Source of the DNA: JBMOLL01 sp049325415
Lineage (GTDB): Bacteria; Bacteroidota; Bacteroidia; Bacteroidales; GCA-2748055
Direction: 5' to 3'
Length of the DNA stretch: 50,205 nt
NCBI GenBank assembly: GCA_049325415.1
Contig: JBMOLL010000098.1
Coordinates: 1 to 50,205, forward strand
Below, one piece after another: positions 1-9,018 of the stretch (position 1 is the first letter of the stretch; the number at the start of each line of letters is the position of its first letter). Below the pieces are notes generated by a model. That model was not told where the DNA came from and did no database searches. It saw only the letters and a program-made list of their open reading frames with translations. Both the position numbers and the translations under genes were made by a program.

Positions 1-245
1 GAGCTTGCCGAACCACAAGTCGAAGGACCTCATCTTCTTTTGAGCATAGCTTCTCATAATGACGAGCAGTGGTGAGCTTGCCGAACCACAAGTCGAAGGG
101 CCTCTTCTTCTTTTGAGTATAGCTTCTCATAATGACGAGCAGTGGTGAGCCTGCCGAACCACAAGTCGAAGGACCTCTTCTTCTTTTGAGTATAGCTTCT
201 CATAATGACGAGCAGTGGTGAGCTTGCCGAACCACAAGTCGAAGG
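1..245. repeat. 73-bp tandem repeat, about 3.4 copies
   Basis: Units begin at 1, 74, 147 and 220, each opening with GAGCTTGCCGAACCACAAGT (one copy has a C for a T) and ending in CGAGCAGTGGT. The copies differ at only a few bases and the fourth breaks off after about 26 bases, near 245. The array probably continues upstream of the window. Read on the other strand it carries a CTTCGACTTGTGGTTCGGCAAGC-type module that resembles the CCTTCGACAGGCTCAG-type intergenic motif seen again near 8875-8903. No convincing open reading frame crosses it. Confidence 0.95.
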
Positions 246-431
246 ACCACCATTTCCCTGTGAGGTCAGCAGGTAGTGCGATCCCGGTGGAAGACCTGGC
301 CATGGTTCGGAGCAGAGCCAGCTACCGGTGTTTTTTGACTGGTGTTTTTCCTCCTGAAATATGCGGCCTGAAATATTAACTTATTATTTATTTCCTATTT
401 TTGCTTTCTTATAATTAAAATAAAAAGCTAT
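246..431 (+). promoter_or_regulatory. Upstream region of aspartokinase with a TAnnTTTG box
   Basis: After the tandem repeat there is about 120 bp of mixed sequence without a recognisable gene, then an AT-rich stretch. TATTTTTG at 396-403 fits the Bacteroidota -7 box (TAnnTTTG), 28 bp before the ATG. I see no TTTG at the expected -33 spacing, so the promoter call rests on the -7 box and position alone. Confidence 0.35.
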
Positions 432-1823
432 ATGCTTACAGTTGAGAAGATAGGTGGAAGCTCCATGTCGAAATTTGATAAAGTACTGAAGAACATTATT
501 ATCGGTAGGAGGAAGGGTGCAGAACTGTACGGGAGGATCTTTGTTGTGTCGGCCTACAATAATGTAACCAACTGGTTGCTTGAGCATAAAAAAAGCGGTG
601 AGCCGGGAGTGTACACGCTTTTTGAGCAGATGGGAGATTTCAAGGGTGCGATGGAAGTATTGCTGGAAAAACTGATCCGGCTGAACCGTGAATTTGAGCA
701 TGTCGGTCTGGAGCAGGAGAAAGCCGACGAGTTTATAAGAGCCCGTATGGGACAGGCGCTGAATTACCTGAACAGCATGGCCGATGTCCTTGGTTCCGGA
801 TATGTGAACCGGAGCAATATCCTTCTGGCTGCCCGGGAAATCCTGGCATCGATCGGGGAAGCGCACTCTGCTTTCAACTCGGTGAATATCCTGCAGAATA
901 GCGGGGTGAATGCCCTGTTTATTGATCTTTGCGGCTTTAACGATCCGGGTTTCCTCACCATCGATGAGCGCATCCACAATGCATTCAGCGGTTTGGATTT
1001 TGATACAATCATGCCGGTAGCCACAGGCTACACCAAGGGAACAGAGGGGATTATGCGGGAGTTTGACCGGGGCTATTCCGAGGTCACCTTCAGCAAGATT
1101 GCGGTGGAGGTAAAAGCCGATGAAGCCATAATCCATAAGGAATTCCACCTTTCGAGTGCCGATCCCAACATTGTGGGGCTGGAGAAGTCGCTGCCCGTAG
1201 GGTTCACAAATTTCAACGTGGCCGACCAGCTGGCCGATGTGGGCATGGAGGCCATCCATCCCAAAGCTTCTAAGCCACTGGAGATGGCCGGGATCAACAT
1301 CCGGGTGAAGAATACCTTTGAGCCCGATCATCCGGGTACGCTCATTTCCCGGGACTATATTGAAAAAGATGCGCGGGTGGAGATTATCACAGGCTCCGAC
1401 AAGGTGGTGGCCATTGAGGTCCATGATCCGGTAATGGTGGGAAGCGTGGGTTTTGACAAGGGGATCATGGATATTTTTGAGCGCTATAAGGTCAGTTACA
1501 TCCTGAAATCGACCAATGCCAACAGCATCACCCAGGTGATCTGGGAGCACGATCGCAGTGAGCAGCTTATCGGGGAGCTCCGTTCACGCTATCAGCGGGT
1601 TACCGAATTACATTGCGCCCTGGTTTGCGCCCTGGGAACAAACGTCTCACGGCCGGGAATTGTCGCCCGGGCCACCACGGCCCTGGCCGAAAAGGGGATC
1701 AACATCTCCGCCCTTTCCCAGTCGCTGATGCAGGTGAATATTCAGTTCGTGATCCCAAGGGAAAGCTACCGCGATGCGGTGATCGCACTGAACGACGCAC
1801 TCTGCTTCAAACAAAAGCAGTAG
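432..1823 (+). CDS. Aspartate kinase, ectoine-type subgroup
   Basis: Predicted to phosphorylate L-aspartate to aspartyl-4-phosphate, the first step toward lysine, threonine, methionine and isoleucine (or ectoine). The N-terminus carries the kinase motif as VEKIGGSSM (residues 4-12) rather than the usual KFGGTS. This, together with HPKASKPLEMAGI-type sequence in the second half and a C-terminal ACT pair (about 320-460, with GTNVSRPGIVARATTALAEK), matches my memory of the aspartokinases found in ectoine clusters. The length of 463 aa suits a monofunctional enzyme; there is no fused homoserine dehydrogenase. No ectA, ectB or ectC lies nearby, so a general biosynthetic role is just as likely. The gene stands alone, with 111 bp before the next gene. 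The aspartokinase call is firm; the subgroup is inferred. Confidence 0.88.
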   Translation: MLTVEKIGGSSMSKFDKVLKNIIIGRRKGAELYGRIFVVSAYNNVTNWLLEHKKSGEPGVYTLFEQMGDFKGAMEVLLEKLIRLNREFEHVGLEQEKADEFIRARMGQALNYLNSMADVLGSGYVNRSNILLAAREILASIGEAHSAFNSVNILQNSGVNALFIDLCGFNDPGFLTIDERIHNAFSGLDFDTIMPVATGYTKGTEGIMREFDRGYSEVTFSKIAVEVKADEAIIHKEFHLSSADPNIVGLEKSLPVGFTNFNVADQLADVGMEAIHPKASKPLEMAGINIRVKNTFEPDHPGTLISRDYIEKDARVEIITGSDKVVAIEVHDPVMVGSVGFDKGIMDIFERYKVSYILKSTNANSITQVIWEHDRSEQLIGELRSRYQRVTELHCALVCALGTNVSRPGIVARATTALAEKGINISALSQSLMQVNIQFVIPRESYRDAVIALNDALCFKQKQ

Positions 1824-1934
1824 ACTTCTTCTTTGAGTTGCTATAGGGCACAAATTAGTTCGGGGATTTTTACAATAAGCAGTCAAAGTTTTTACTATTT
1901 TGCACTTTGAATCCTCCAACTAAAACAAAAGTCT

Positions 1935-3065
1935 ATGAATAAGGCTGGGAATCCCCGTACATCCGCCTCCCGGATATTATCCCTTGATGCCCTGCGCGGC
2001 TTTGATATGCTCTGGATTATGGGCGGAGGCACCATTTTTGTCGGGCTGGCCCAGCTCACCGGCTGGCCGGTACTGGAATGGTGGGCCGACCAGCAGGAAC
2101 ATACCGACTGGCATGGTTTTCATTTCGAGGACCTGATCTTTCCTCTCTTCCTCTTCATTGCCGGCGTATCCATGCCTTTTTCGATCCTGAAAAGGAAGGA
2201 GCGGGGCGACAGCATGGGAAAGATCTATCTGCACCTGATACAGCGGATGCTTCTCCTGGTAGTTTTCGGGATGCTTTACAATCACGTGCACTGGTTCCGT
2301 TCGGGTGAAATACGTTATGCCAGTGTTCTGGCCAGAATAGCCCTGGGATCTTTTTTCGCTGCCCTGATCGTGCTCAACAGCAAACAGAAATGGCACTATA
2401 TCTGGTTCGCCGTCATCCTGCTGCTTTACTGGGCCGTGATGGCACTGATCCCGGCTCCCGGCTTTGAAGCCGGCGATTTTTCGCGGGAGGGCAACCTGGC
2501 CGGTTATATCGACCGGCTGTTACTGCCCGGTGACCTTGTATATGAAAACGGTTACATGGATCCTGAAGGAATCCTGAGTACCTTCCCGGCCATCGCCACA
2601 GCGCTGCTCGGGGTGATCACCGGACATTTCCTGCGGTCGGGCAATAAAAAGCTGACACCCCTCAGAAAAGGCCTGCTGATGCTGCTTGCAGGAGTAGTGC
2701 TGATCTTCATCGGGTATGCCTGGGACCTGGTGTTCCCTATTAACAAGAAACTCTGGACCAGTTCTTTTATCGTTTTTGCAGGCGGCTGGTCACTGGTCCT
2801 TCTATCCCTGTTTTACCTGATCATTGATGTCTTGGGCAGGAAGGGCTGGGCCTTCTTTTTTGTGGTCATCGGGATGAACTCCATCCTGAGCTACATGATG
2901 CAGCCCGTTCTTTGCACATGGTGCATCAAGGACTTCTTTTTTACCGGTGTCATCAGCCTTGTTCCGGAGGCAGGCAGGATGTTTGCCGACGGTTTGCTTT
3001 ATACCTTAACCTGTTGGATCATTCTCTATGCATTTTATAAAAAGGGAGTGTTCCTGAAAGTTTAG
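1935..3065 (+). CDS. DUF5009 / HGSNAT-like membrane acyltransferase-family protein
   Basis: A 376-aa polytopic inner-membrane protein with about ten hydrophobic segments. The N-terminal signature SLDALRGFDMLWIMGGG (residues 16-32) and the block DWHGFHFEDLIFPLFLFIAG (about 57-76) are typical of the DUF5009 family, related to human heparan-alpha-glucosaminide N-acetyltransferase and bacterial NagX. The family is thought to move acetyl groups across the membrane onto amino sugars, with a membrane histidine as acceptor; H58 in the WHGF block is the natural candidate. That makes periplasmic glycan acetylation a reasonable guess, but the substrate cannot be read from the sequence. It stands between unrelated genes on the same strand. 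Confidence 0.8.
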   Translation: MNKAGNPRTSASRILSLDALRGFDMLWIMGGGTIFVGLAQLTGWPVLEWWADQQEHTDWHGFHFEDLIFPLFLFIAGVSMPFSILKRKERGDSMGKIYLHLIQRMLLLVVFGMLYNHVHWFRSGEIRYASVLARIALGSFFAALIVLNSKQKWHYIWFAVILLLYWAVMALIPAPGFEAGDFSREGNLAGYIDRLLLPGDLVYENGYMDPEGILSTFPAIATALLGVITGHFLRSGNKKLTPLRKGLLMLLAGVVLIFIGYAWDLVFPINKKLWTSSFIVFAGGWSLVLLSLFYLIIDVLGRKGWAFFFVVIGMNSILSYMMQPVLCTWCIKDFFFTGVISLVPEAGRMFADGLLYTLTCWIILYAFYKKGVFLKV

Positions 3066-3138
3066 TAATTTTCCTTTTTAAATGATAGTATTTACGACGA
3101 GTATAAGTTAACCAAAGGCAAAAAAGCAGAGAACCATA

Positions 3139-6018
3139 TTGAAAAGGTTTAATCTCATACCCTTGATCCTTGTCGTTTTTTTCGCACTTTTTTACCTGAT
3201 GTACAGGGAAGTGGAGAATAAAGCGATCGATGAATTCAATAACCAGGAATTCATCCTTGCCCGCCAGGCCTCGAGGGGAATGGAGAGTTTTTTCATTTAT
3301 TACCGTCGTGAACTGCAGTTTCTTGCCGGCATCCCCGATGTGATCAACATGGACGGGGAGGGCAGAAACCTGCTTGATGAATTCTATTCCCATCACAGCG
3401 ATCAGATTGAAGCCATTACCCGGGTGAATGAGCAGGGTATCCTGGTCTATACCAGTCCGAACAACAATGAAAATTCGATTGGCAGGGATCTGACAGGCCA
3501 GGCCCATGTGCGACAGGTAATGGAGGAACAGAAACCGGTGATCAGCGATGTATTCACTGCTGTACAGGGGTATATTGCCATTGCCTACCATGTACCGGTA
3601 TTCAGGAACGGGGAATTCAAAGGGAGCCTGGCGATCCTGATCCCGATCGACAAGCTGGGGAAGCGTTTTCTTGAAAATATCAGGTTGGCGGAAACCGGTT
3701 ATGCCTTTATGCTCAGCAAAAACCTTGTGGAGCTGTATTGCCCCCTGAACGGCCATACCGGCCGAAAAATCGATTTTAAAACAGATTTCGACGCCGAGGC
3801 ATTAAAAACCCTGAATTCTGTAAGTATGCAGGAAGGGCAGAACTACAGCCATTTTTACGGGTACCTGGGAACAGGTCTGCATAAGGATAAAAAGGTAAGA
3901 GCCATTTTTTACCGGGTGCCCCTGGGGAATACTTACTGGACCATAGTAATTTCCACTCCGGAAAAAGAGATAATTGCCACTCTGAAGGGCTTCCGGAACC
4001 GGTTTATGCTGCTATCCTTCCTGGTTGCGGCTATTTTGCTGGTCTATTTCTATTATTATATCAAGGCAAGAGCCATTATCAAGGAGGAGAAAAAAAGAAG
4101 AGAGGCTGAGGAGGCTCTAAAGGAAAGTGAGGAAAGATGGAACTTTGCCCTGGAAGGAAGCGGCGACGGGGTCTGGGACCGGAACAACCTTACGGGCGAG
4201 GTTTTTTACTCGCCGCAATGGAAGAAAATGCTGGGTTATGAAATCAACGAGATCAGTCCGGATTACCATGAATGGGAATCAAGGGTGCATCCCGAAGACC
4301 TTGAACGGGTCCAAAAAATGATCGGGCAACACCTGGATGGCATCCGGGAATATTACGAGGCGGAATACAGGATGCGCTGCCGCGACGGGTCTTACAAATG
4401 GATCCTCGACCGGGGAAAGGTAATGTCGAGGGATGAAAACGGGAAACCGCTCAGGATCGTCGGTACACATTCCGATATCAGTCAGCGCAAACAGAATGAA
4501 GAACAGCTGCGAACCCTCATGAGGGCCGTCGACCAGAGCCCGGCATCCATTGTGATCACCGACCTGGACGGGAAAATCGAATACGTCAATCAGAAATTCG
4601 TGCGTCTGTCGGGCTATACCTTTCAGGAAGTCAGGGATAAGAATCCCGGCATACTGAAGTCCGGACTGGTACCCGATGAGGTCTATGAGGAACTGTGGTC
4701 GACCATTACAAAAGGGAGAACCTGGACCGGTGAATTCCAGAACCGGAAGAAGAACGGGGAACTCTACTGGGAGAATGCCCTGATCTCTCCCGTACATAAT
4801 CAGGAAGGAGAAATAGTTCATTATATTGCTGTAAAGGAGGATGTTACCGAGAAGAAGCAACTGATGAAAGAACTGGTCCTTGCCAAGGAAAAAGCCGAGG
4901 AGAGCGACCGTCTGAAGTCTTCCTTTCTTCAGAATATGTCCCATGAGATCCGAACCCCGATGAACGCCATACTCGGGTTCTCAGAGATACTGGAAAAGGC
5001 TGAACTGAGCGATGAAGAGCGGAAGAGCTACACAGGGATCATCCAGGACAGTGGCCGTCAGCTACTGAACATTGTAAATAATATCCTTACCATTTCCTTC
5101 ATCGATACCAAACAGGAAAGGGTTGATATCCGCAAAGTGGAGCTCGCAAAGCTGATGCAGCAGCTCAGAACTATTTTCACAAAGGAAGCGGAACGAAAGG
5201 GAATTTCCCTGGAGTTTCTCGCCGATAGCCGTTTCCCCGACCTCGTAATCCGGACCGATGCCACCAAGCTGAACCAGATCCTGTCCAACCTGCTGACCAA
5301 TGCTTTAAAATTCACACATAACGGGAAAGTTGAAGCGGGATATATGGTGAAGGAGGATGTGATTGAGTTTTATGTTTCCGACACCGGGATCGGAATCGAT
5401 CCGCAGGTTCAGGAAGATATATTCAAGCGATTCACCCAGGCCAGCGATGCAATCAGGGTTACCTATGGAGGAACCGGTCTGGGCTTATCTATTGCCAGGG
5501 CTTTCGTGGAGTTGCTCGGTGGGCAGATGACCCTGAGATCAACACCGGGCGAAGGTTCGGTTTTTACATTTACCATTCCATTTCAGGAAGATTCAGAAAC
5601 TAAAAAGGTTGTGATGAATACCAAAACAGAAAACTCCGGTTTGAAGGATGCTGCCGTTATCCTGGTGGCGGAGGACGAGGACTTTAACTTTCTGCTGATC
5701 AAGGAATTTTTTAAAGACACACCGGTCAGCCTTATCCATGTCACCAATGGCCTGGATGCCGTTGAAGTGTGCAGGACAAATGATCAGGTCGCACTGGTTC
5801 TGATGGATATAAAAATGCCCGAACTGAACGGGGAAAAGGCAACGAAACTCATCAAGGAACTTCGTCCCGACCTGCCCGTTATAGCCCAGTCGGCTTATGC
5901 TATTGAGAGCGAGATAAAAAAATACATGACGATGGGCTTTGATGACTACATCACCAAACCGATCCTCAAGGAAGAACTGCTCACGAAATCCCTGCGTCTG
6001 CTGAACAGGAAAAAATAA
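3139..6018 (+). CDS. Hybrid sensor histidine kinase with response receiver
   Basis: A 959-aa membrane sensor. It has an N-terminal membrane segment (about 5-20), a periplasmic double-Cache-like region (about 30-285), a second membrane segment (about 290-312) and two PAS/PAC domains (about 330-450 and 460-580). Next come a HisKA dimerisation domain with phospho-acceptor H602 in FLQNMSHEIRTPMNAILGF, and a HATPase domain with DTGIGID and GGTGLGLSIA. The C-terminal receiver has acceptor D890 in LVLMDIKMPELNG. There is no DNA-binding output, so it should pass phosphate to a separate partner not seen here. The start is a TTG at 3139; no in-frame ATG precedes the first membrane segment. PAS 1 closely resembles the second PAS domain of the kinase at 37113-38633, including the YKWILDRGK stretch. 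Confidence 0.92.
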   Translation: MKRFNLIPLILVVFFALFYLMYREVENKAIDEFNNQEFILARQASRGMESFFIYYRRELQFLAGIPDVINMDGEGRNLLDEFYSHHSDQIEAITRVNEQGILVYTSPNNNENSIGRDLTGQAHVRQVMEEQKPVISDVFTAVQGYIAIAYHVPVFRNGEFKGSLAILIPIDKLGKRFLENIRLAETGYAFMLSKNLVELYCPLNGHTGRKIDFKTDFDAEALKTLNSVSMQEGQNYSHFYGYLGTGLHKDKKVRAIFYRVPLGNTYWTIVISTPEKEIIATLKGFRNRFMLLSFLVAAILLVYFYYYIKARAIIKEEKKRREAEEALKESEERWNFALEGSGDGVWDRNNLTGEVFYSPQWKKMLGYEINEISPDYHEWESRVHPEDLERVQKMIGQHLDGIREYYEAEYRMRCRDGSYKWILDRGKVMSRDENGKPLRIVGTHSDISQRKQNEEQLRTLMRAVDQSPASIVITDLDGKIEYVNQKFVRLSGYTFQEVRDKNPGILKSGLVPDEVYEELWSTITKGRTWTGEFQNRKKNGELYWENALISPVHNQEGEIVHYIAVKEDVTEKKQLMKELVLAKEKAEESDRLKSSFLQNMSHEIRTPMNAILGFSEILEKAELSDEERKSYTGIIQDSGRQLLNIVNNILTISFIDTKQERVDIRKVELAKLMQQLRTIFTKEAERKGISLEFLADSRFPDLVIRTDATKLNQILSNLLTNALKFTHNGKVEAGYMVKEDVIEFYVSDTGIGIDPQVQEDIFKRFTQASDAIRVTYGGTGLGLSIARAFVELLGGQMTLRSTPGEGSVFTFTIPFQEDSETKKVVMNTKTENSGLKDAAVILVAEDEDFNFLLIKEFFKDTPVSLIHVTNGLDAVEVCRTNDQVALVLMDIKMPELNGEKATKLIKELRPDLPVIAQSAYAIESEIKKYMTMGFDDYITKPILKEELLTKSLRLLNRKK

Positions 6019-6067
6019 CCGCAGAGCTGTCCGCCTTCAGTCGGGGAAGCCAAGAACGGTACTTAAG

Positions 6068-6085
6068 GTGTGATAATCGTCACAC
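6068..6085. promoter_or_regulatory. CRP-type palindrome upstream of the adhesin gene
   Basis: Perfect 6-bp arms GTGTGA (6068-6073) and TCACAC (6080-6085) flank a 6-bp spacer. This is the TGTGA-N6-TCACA layout bound by CRP/FNR-family regulators. It lies 100 bp before the preferred ATG at 6185 and about 17 bp upstream of a TTTG (6102-6105) that could be part of a -7 box, which would place the site near -35. A Crp-like regulator is encoded at 36482-37090, but nothing here links it to this site. Confidence 0.5.
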
Positions 6086-6184
6086 AAATTTGTTTTACTT
6101 CTTTGGCAGGGCTAACTTGCCTTTTTGGGTATTTACTTCAGCACATGCCCGCAGAATATAGTACGAACCTTTAAAGCCGGCAGT

Positions 6185-8569
6185 ATGAAAACAAACATGT
6201 ACACCGAAAGAATACGAGGCAGCAAATACCTGCCTGTGGGAATGACTTTGATCCTGCTGATGTTTGGCTTTATCATGCCCTCCCGGGCCCAGGTCCTGTA
6301 TGGCCCTGAGTCACCGCCACCAAAGGGTGCCAGTATTGTCTTTACCGGCAGTCTGAATGATGGCGAGATCGGCAGACCTGGCGGGAAACTCTATACTTAC
6401 TCAGCCGTGATGCTGTCATCAACCACCACGGTGTACTGGAGCATTCTTCCCGGTACAGCCATGCTCTCCATGGATGGCAATACCTATACCGACAGTGAGA
6501 TCCTTGATTACAATGCTTCACTCAGCAATCCGGCCGCCGGGCTTATTATCTGGTCGGGTTCCACCTTCATCCCCATTGCCAACGATAACGGGATCGGCAT
6601 CAAGGAAATGCGGCCCCTCCTTTCGAGGTTCAGGGTTACCGTAACGGCCCCCTCCGGTCCGGTGGCCCTGGAAGATCCTTCCGTTCCGGGCATCCCTTCT
6701 GAAGCCGGAGCCGTGGTTCTGGTCACGGGCGCCGACATGCTTTACTATGTGAGAATGGAAATGCTGGTCTCCGATGATAATGGTGTCACCTGGATCCCTC
6801 ACCTGACCTATTACGATGCCGCCCAGACTCCGGCAGCGGCAGAAAGTGCCTACAGCAGCTACGATTATGGTTTTTACTGGAAAAATGATCCGCCCGAACT
6901 GGCCAATAACCTGATCGTAAATGTCGATGAAGGGTATTCGGCAATTATCACGAATTCGATACTTAAAGCCATTGATGTGGAATCGACCAGTGACCAGCTG
7001 GTGTTCACCTTTGATCCCCGTCAGACCGGGCTGTTACCGGCGAACGGAGTGTGCAAGCTTAACGGGGATACCCTGAAACCGGGCGATACCTTTACCCAGA
7101 CCATGGTCGATCAGAACCTCCTCAGCTATATCCACGACGGGTCGGAAACCGAGAAGGATTCCTTTGCCCTGATGCTGACCGACAGTGATGGCTACAAAGC
7201 CTATTTCGGCGACGATACGGTCTTTTACCTGGTGGCCAGGATCACCCCGGTCGACGATCCGCCCGTACTGGTGAACAATACCGGAACCACTGCCGATGAA
7301 GGTGGACAGGTGGTTCTGACGAACACGATGTTGCTTACCACCGATGCCGAAAGTACTGCGGATAAAGTGATCTATACACTTGATCCCATCGGCTCATCTG
7401 CCTATCCGTTGCACGGACAGCTGAAAAAGAACGATATTCCGATGCAGGACGGTTCTACCTTCACTCAGGAAGATGTTGATCTCGGTCATATTGTCTATGT
7501 TCATGACGGATCGGAAACCCTGAGCGACGGTTTTGAATTTTCCGTAAGCGATGAATACGGTCATTCCGCGAAGATCCGGGTGACCAACACCTACTTCTTC
7601 TCCATCACGGTTAATCCGGTCAATGATCCGCCTTATTTCAATACCCTGGAAACCCTGACACTTGATGAAGGATCCACCGGCTATATCACCAGTGCCTTCC
7701 TGGCAGTATCGGATCCCGACGGTACCGATTCGGAGATCATTTTCACTGTGGATCCGAAGCACGATGTGGAAAACCCGGTGCATGGCATCCTGAAACTGGG
7801 AGAAACACAGCTGCAGGACGGGTCAACCTTTACCATGAGCGATGTCAACAATAACCTGCTCAGTTATGTACACGACGGCAGCGAGGAATCTTCCGATTTC
7901 TTCGTGTTCTCCGTCGCCGATAACGAGGGAGGTATAATACGGGATGGGGAATACACCGAATTCCATTTCTCCTTTTCCATCACCCAGGTAAATGATCTTC
8001 CGCAACTGGCGAACCCCATTGCCGATCAGCTGGCCAGGGCACTGTCAGCATTCACCTTTGCCCTGCCTGAGGCAAGCTTCTCGGATCCCGATCCCGGTGA
8101 TGAACTGAGTTTCGAGGCTTTTGGCCTGGGCGAATCGGATCTCCCCGGCTGGCTCAGTTTTAACACGACCAGCGCAACATTTACCGGAACGCCTGCCGTT
8201 GCCGATAAGGGTGAAGTATACGTGGTGGTACGTGCTTCCGATCTCAGCCTTACAAGCGCCCTCGATACCTTTATCATCAAGGTGGAGAGCCCGGTATCGC
8301 AGCAACCTGCGCTTACAGGTGACCTGCCGCTGGTTTATCCGAATCCCTCCCGGGGAGAGGTTTTCGTGACAGTGGGTCAGGACCGGTCGGGTGCTCTTAC
8401 CGTGCAGGTATTTGATCTGCTTGGGAAGGAAATCCTGCGCAGGGAGACTGTAGTTACGAAGGGTTCTGCCCCGTTGCGGCTCGATCTTTCAGGACAGAAA
8501 AGTGGTATTTACATCCTGAAAACCAGTATTTCGGGTTCCGAACAGACCCGGAAACTGATCCTGCAATAA
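6185..8569 (+). CDS. T9SS-exported protein with cadherin-like (CSPG-type) repeats
   Basis: Secreted or surface-attached protein of 794 aa. I chose ATG 6185 because it opens a signal peptide (basic start, hydrophobic core, cleavage after PSRAQ); the frame is also open from a TTG at 6125. After an N-terminal region of unknown fold there are three repeats beginning near residues 234, 356 and 480. Each has a DEG...I turn, a phrase like LQDGSTFT and a closing YVHDGSE, as in CSPG4/cadherin-3 repeats. A putative Ig/dystroglycan-type domain follows (about 603-705, with LPGWLSFN and FTGTPAVADKG). The last 80 residues (LVYPNPSRGEVFVTV to the end) are a type A T9SS sorting domain. Likely an adhesin or matrix protein; ligand unknown. 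A strong terminator follows. Confidence 0.9.
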   Translation: MKTNMYTERIRGSKYLPVGMTLILLMFGFIMPSRAQVLYGPESPPPKGASIVFTGSLNDGEIGRPGGKLYTYSAVMLSSTTTVYWSILPGTAMLSMDGNTYTDSEILDYNASLSNPAAGLIIWSGSTFIPIANDNGIGIKEMRPLLSRFRVTVTAPSGPVALEDPSVPGIPSEAGAVVLVTGADMLYYVRMEMLVSDDNGVTWIPHLTYYDAAQTPAAAESAYSSYDYGFYWKNDPPELANNLIVNVDEGYSAIITNSILKAIDVESTSDQLVFTFDPRQTGLLPANGVCKLNGDTLKPGDTFTQTMVDQNLLSYIHDGSETEKDSFALMLTDSDGYKAYFGDDTVFYLVARITPVDDPPVLVNNTGTTADEGGQVVLTNTMLLTTDAESTADKVIYTLDPIGSSAYPLHGQLKKNDIPMQDGSTFTQEDVDLGHIVYVHDGSETLSDGFEFSVSDEYGHSAKIRVTNTYFFSITVNPVNDPPYFNTLETLTLDEGSTGYITSAFLAVSDPDGTDSEIIFTVDPKHDVENPVHGILKLGETQLQDGSTFTMSDVNNNLLSYVHDGSEESSDFFVFSVADNEGGIIRDGEYTEFHFSFSITQVNDLPQLANPIADQLARALSAFTFALPEASFSDPDPGDELSFEAFGLGESDLPGWLSFNTTSATFTGTPAVADKGEVYVVVRASDLSLTSALDTFIIKVESPVSQQPALTGDLPLVYPNPSRGEVFVTVGQDRSGALTVQVFDLLGKEILRRETVVTKGSAPLRLDLSGQKSGIYILKTSISGSEQTRKLILQ

Positions 8570-8595
8570 GCCTTAAATCAATTCGACTAATAAAG

Positions 8596-8628
8596 AATCC
8601 CGGTACGTACTGCCGGGATTTTTTATTT
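8596..8628 (+). terminator. Rho-independent terminator after the adhesin gene
   Basis: Ten-base arms AATCCCGGTA (8596-8605) and TGCCGGGATT (8611-8620), with one G-T pair and a 5-base loop, are followed by TTTTATTT. It sits 27 bp after the adhesin stop codon. Confidence 0.9.
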
Positions 8629-8659
8629 AATTCTATAGACCTGCACTGCTCACTTATCC

Positions 8660-9018
8660 TGTCTCGCGTCTCGAATTTAACCGCAAAGAGTTAAAGCATA
8701 GCCACTAAGCCACAAAAGCACAAAGTTTCACAAAAAAATCGCTTGGTGTTCCCTGGTGATTTTGTGCCCTGGTGGCGAAGAAGACGCAAAGTATCGGGTT
8801 TAGAAGTCCTCACCCGCGTCTCGCGTCTCGCGTCTCGCGTCTCGCTTTACAGTTTACCGATAGCTGGCCCTTCGACAGGCCCTTCGACAGGCTCAGGGGA
8901 CAACCCGTCACTCGTCACTCCTCACTTCAACATTCTACATTCTTCATTTTGCATTTTGCATTTTACATTTTGCATTTTACATTTTGCATCCTGCATCCTG
9001 CATTCTTCCCTCCTCACT
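8660..9018 (-). repeat. Composite intergenic repeat, element A
   Basis: Read on the - strand from the stop codon of the MFS gene, the modules run as follows. First comes GTGAGGAGGGAAGAATGCAG, which contains the TGA stop of the MFS gene. An array of ATGCAAA/ATGTAAA-type 7-10-mers follows (8931-9005), then a doubled CCTTCGACAGGC unit (8875-8903) and a GAGACGC heptamer array (8815-8845). A region resembling ACTTTGCGTCTTCTTCGCCA comes next, then a 32-bp core at 8690-8721 identical to one in element B, and a second short GAGACGC array near 8660-8673. The same order is found in element B at 24236-24618. Apparent ORFs here, such as 8743-9093, are artefacts of the simple repeats. This element fills the whole gap between the adhesin terminator and the MFS stop. 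Confidence 0.85.

Noticed and set aside
384..1550. Long minus-strand frame of 388 codons opposite the aspartokinase
   Set aside because: It is the antisense shadow of a well-recognised enzyme and has no family features.
8660..9018. CRISPR array
   Set aside because: Repeat units are 7-10 bases, without regular spacers or cas genes.
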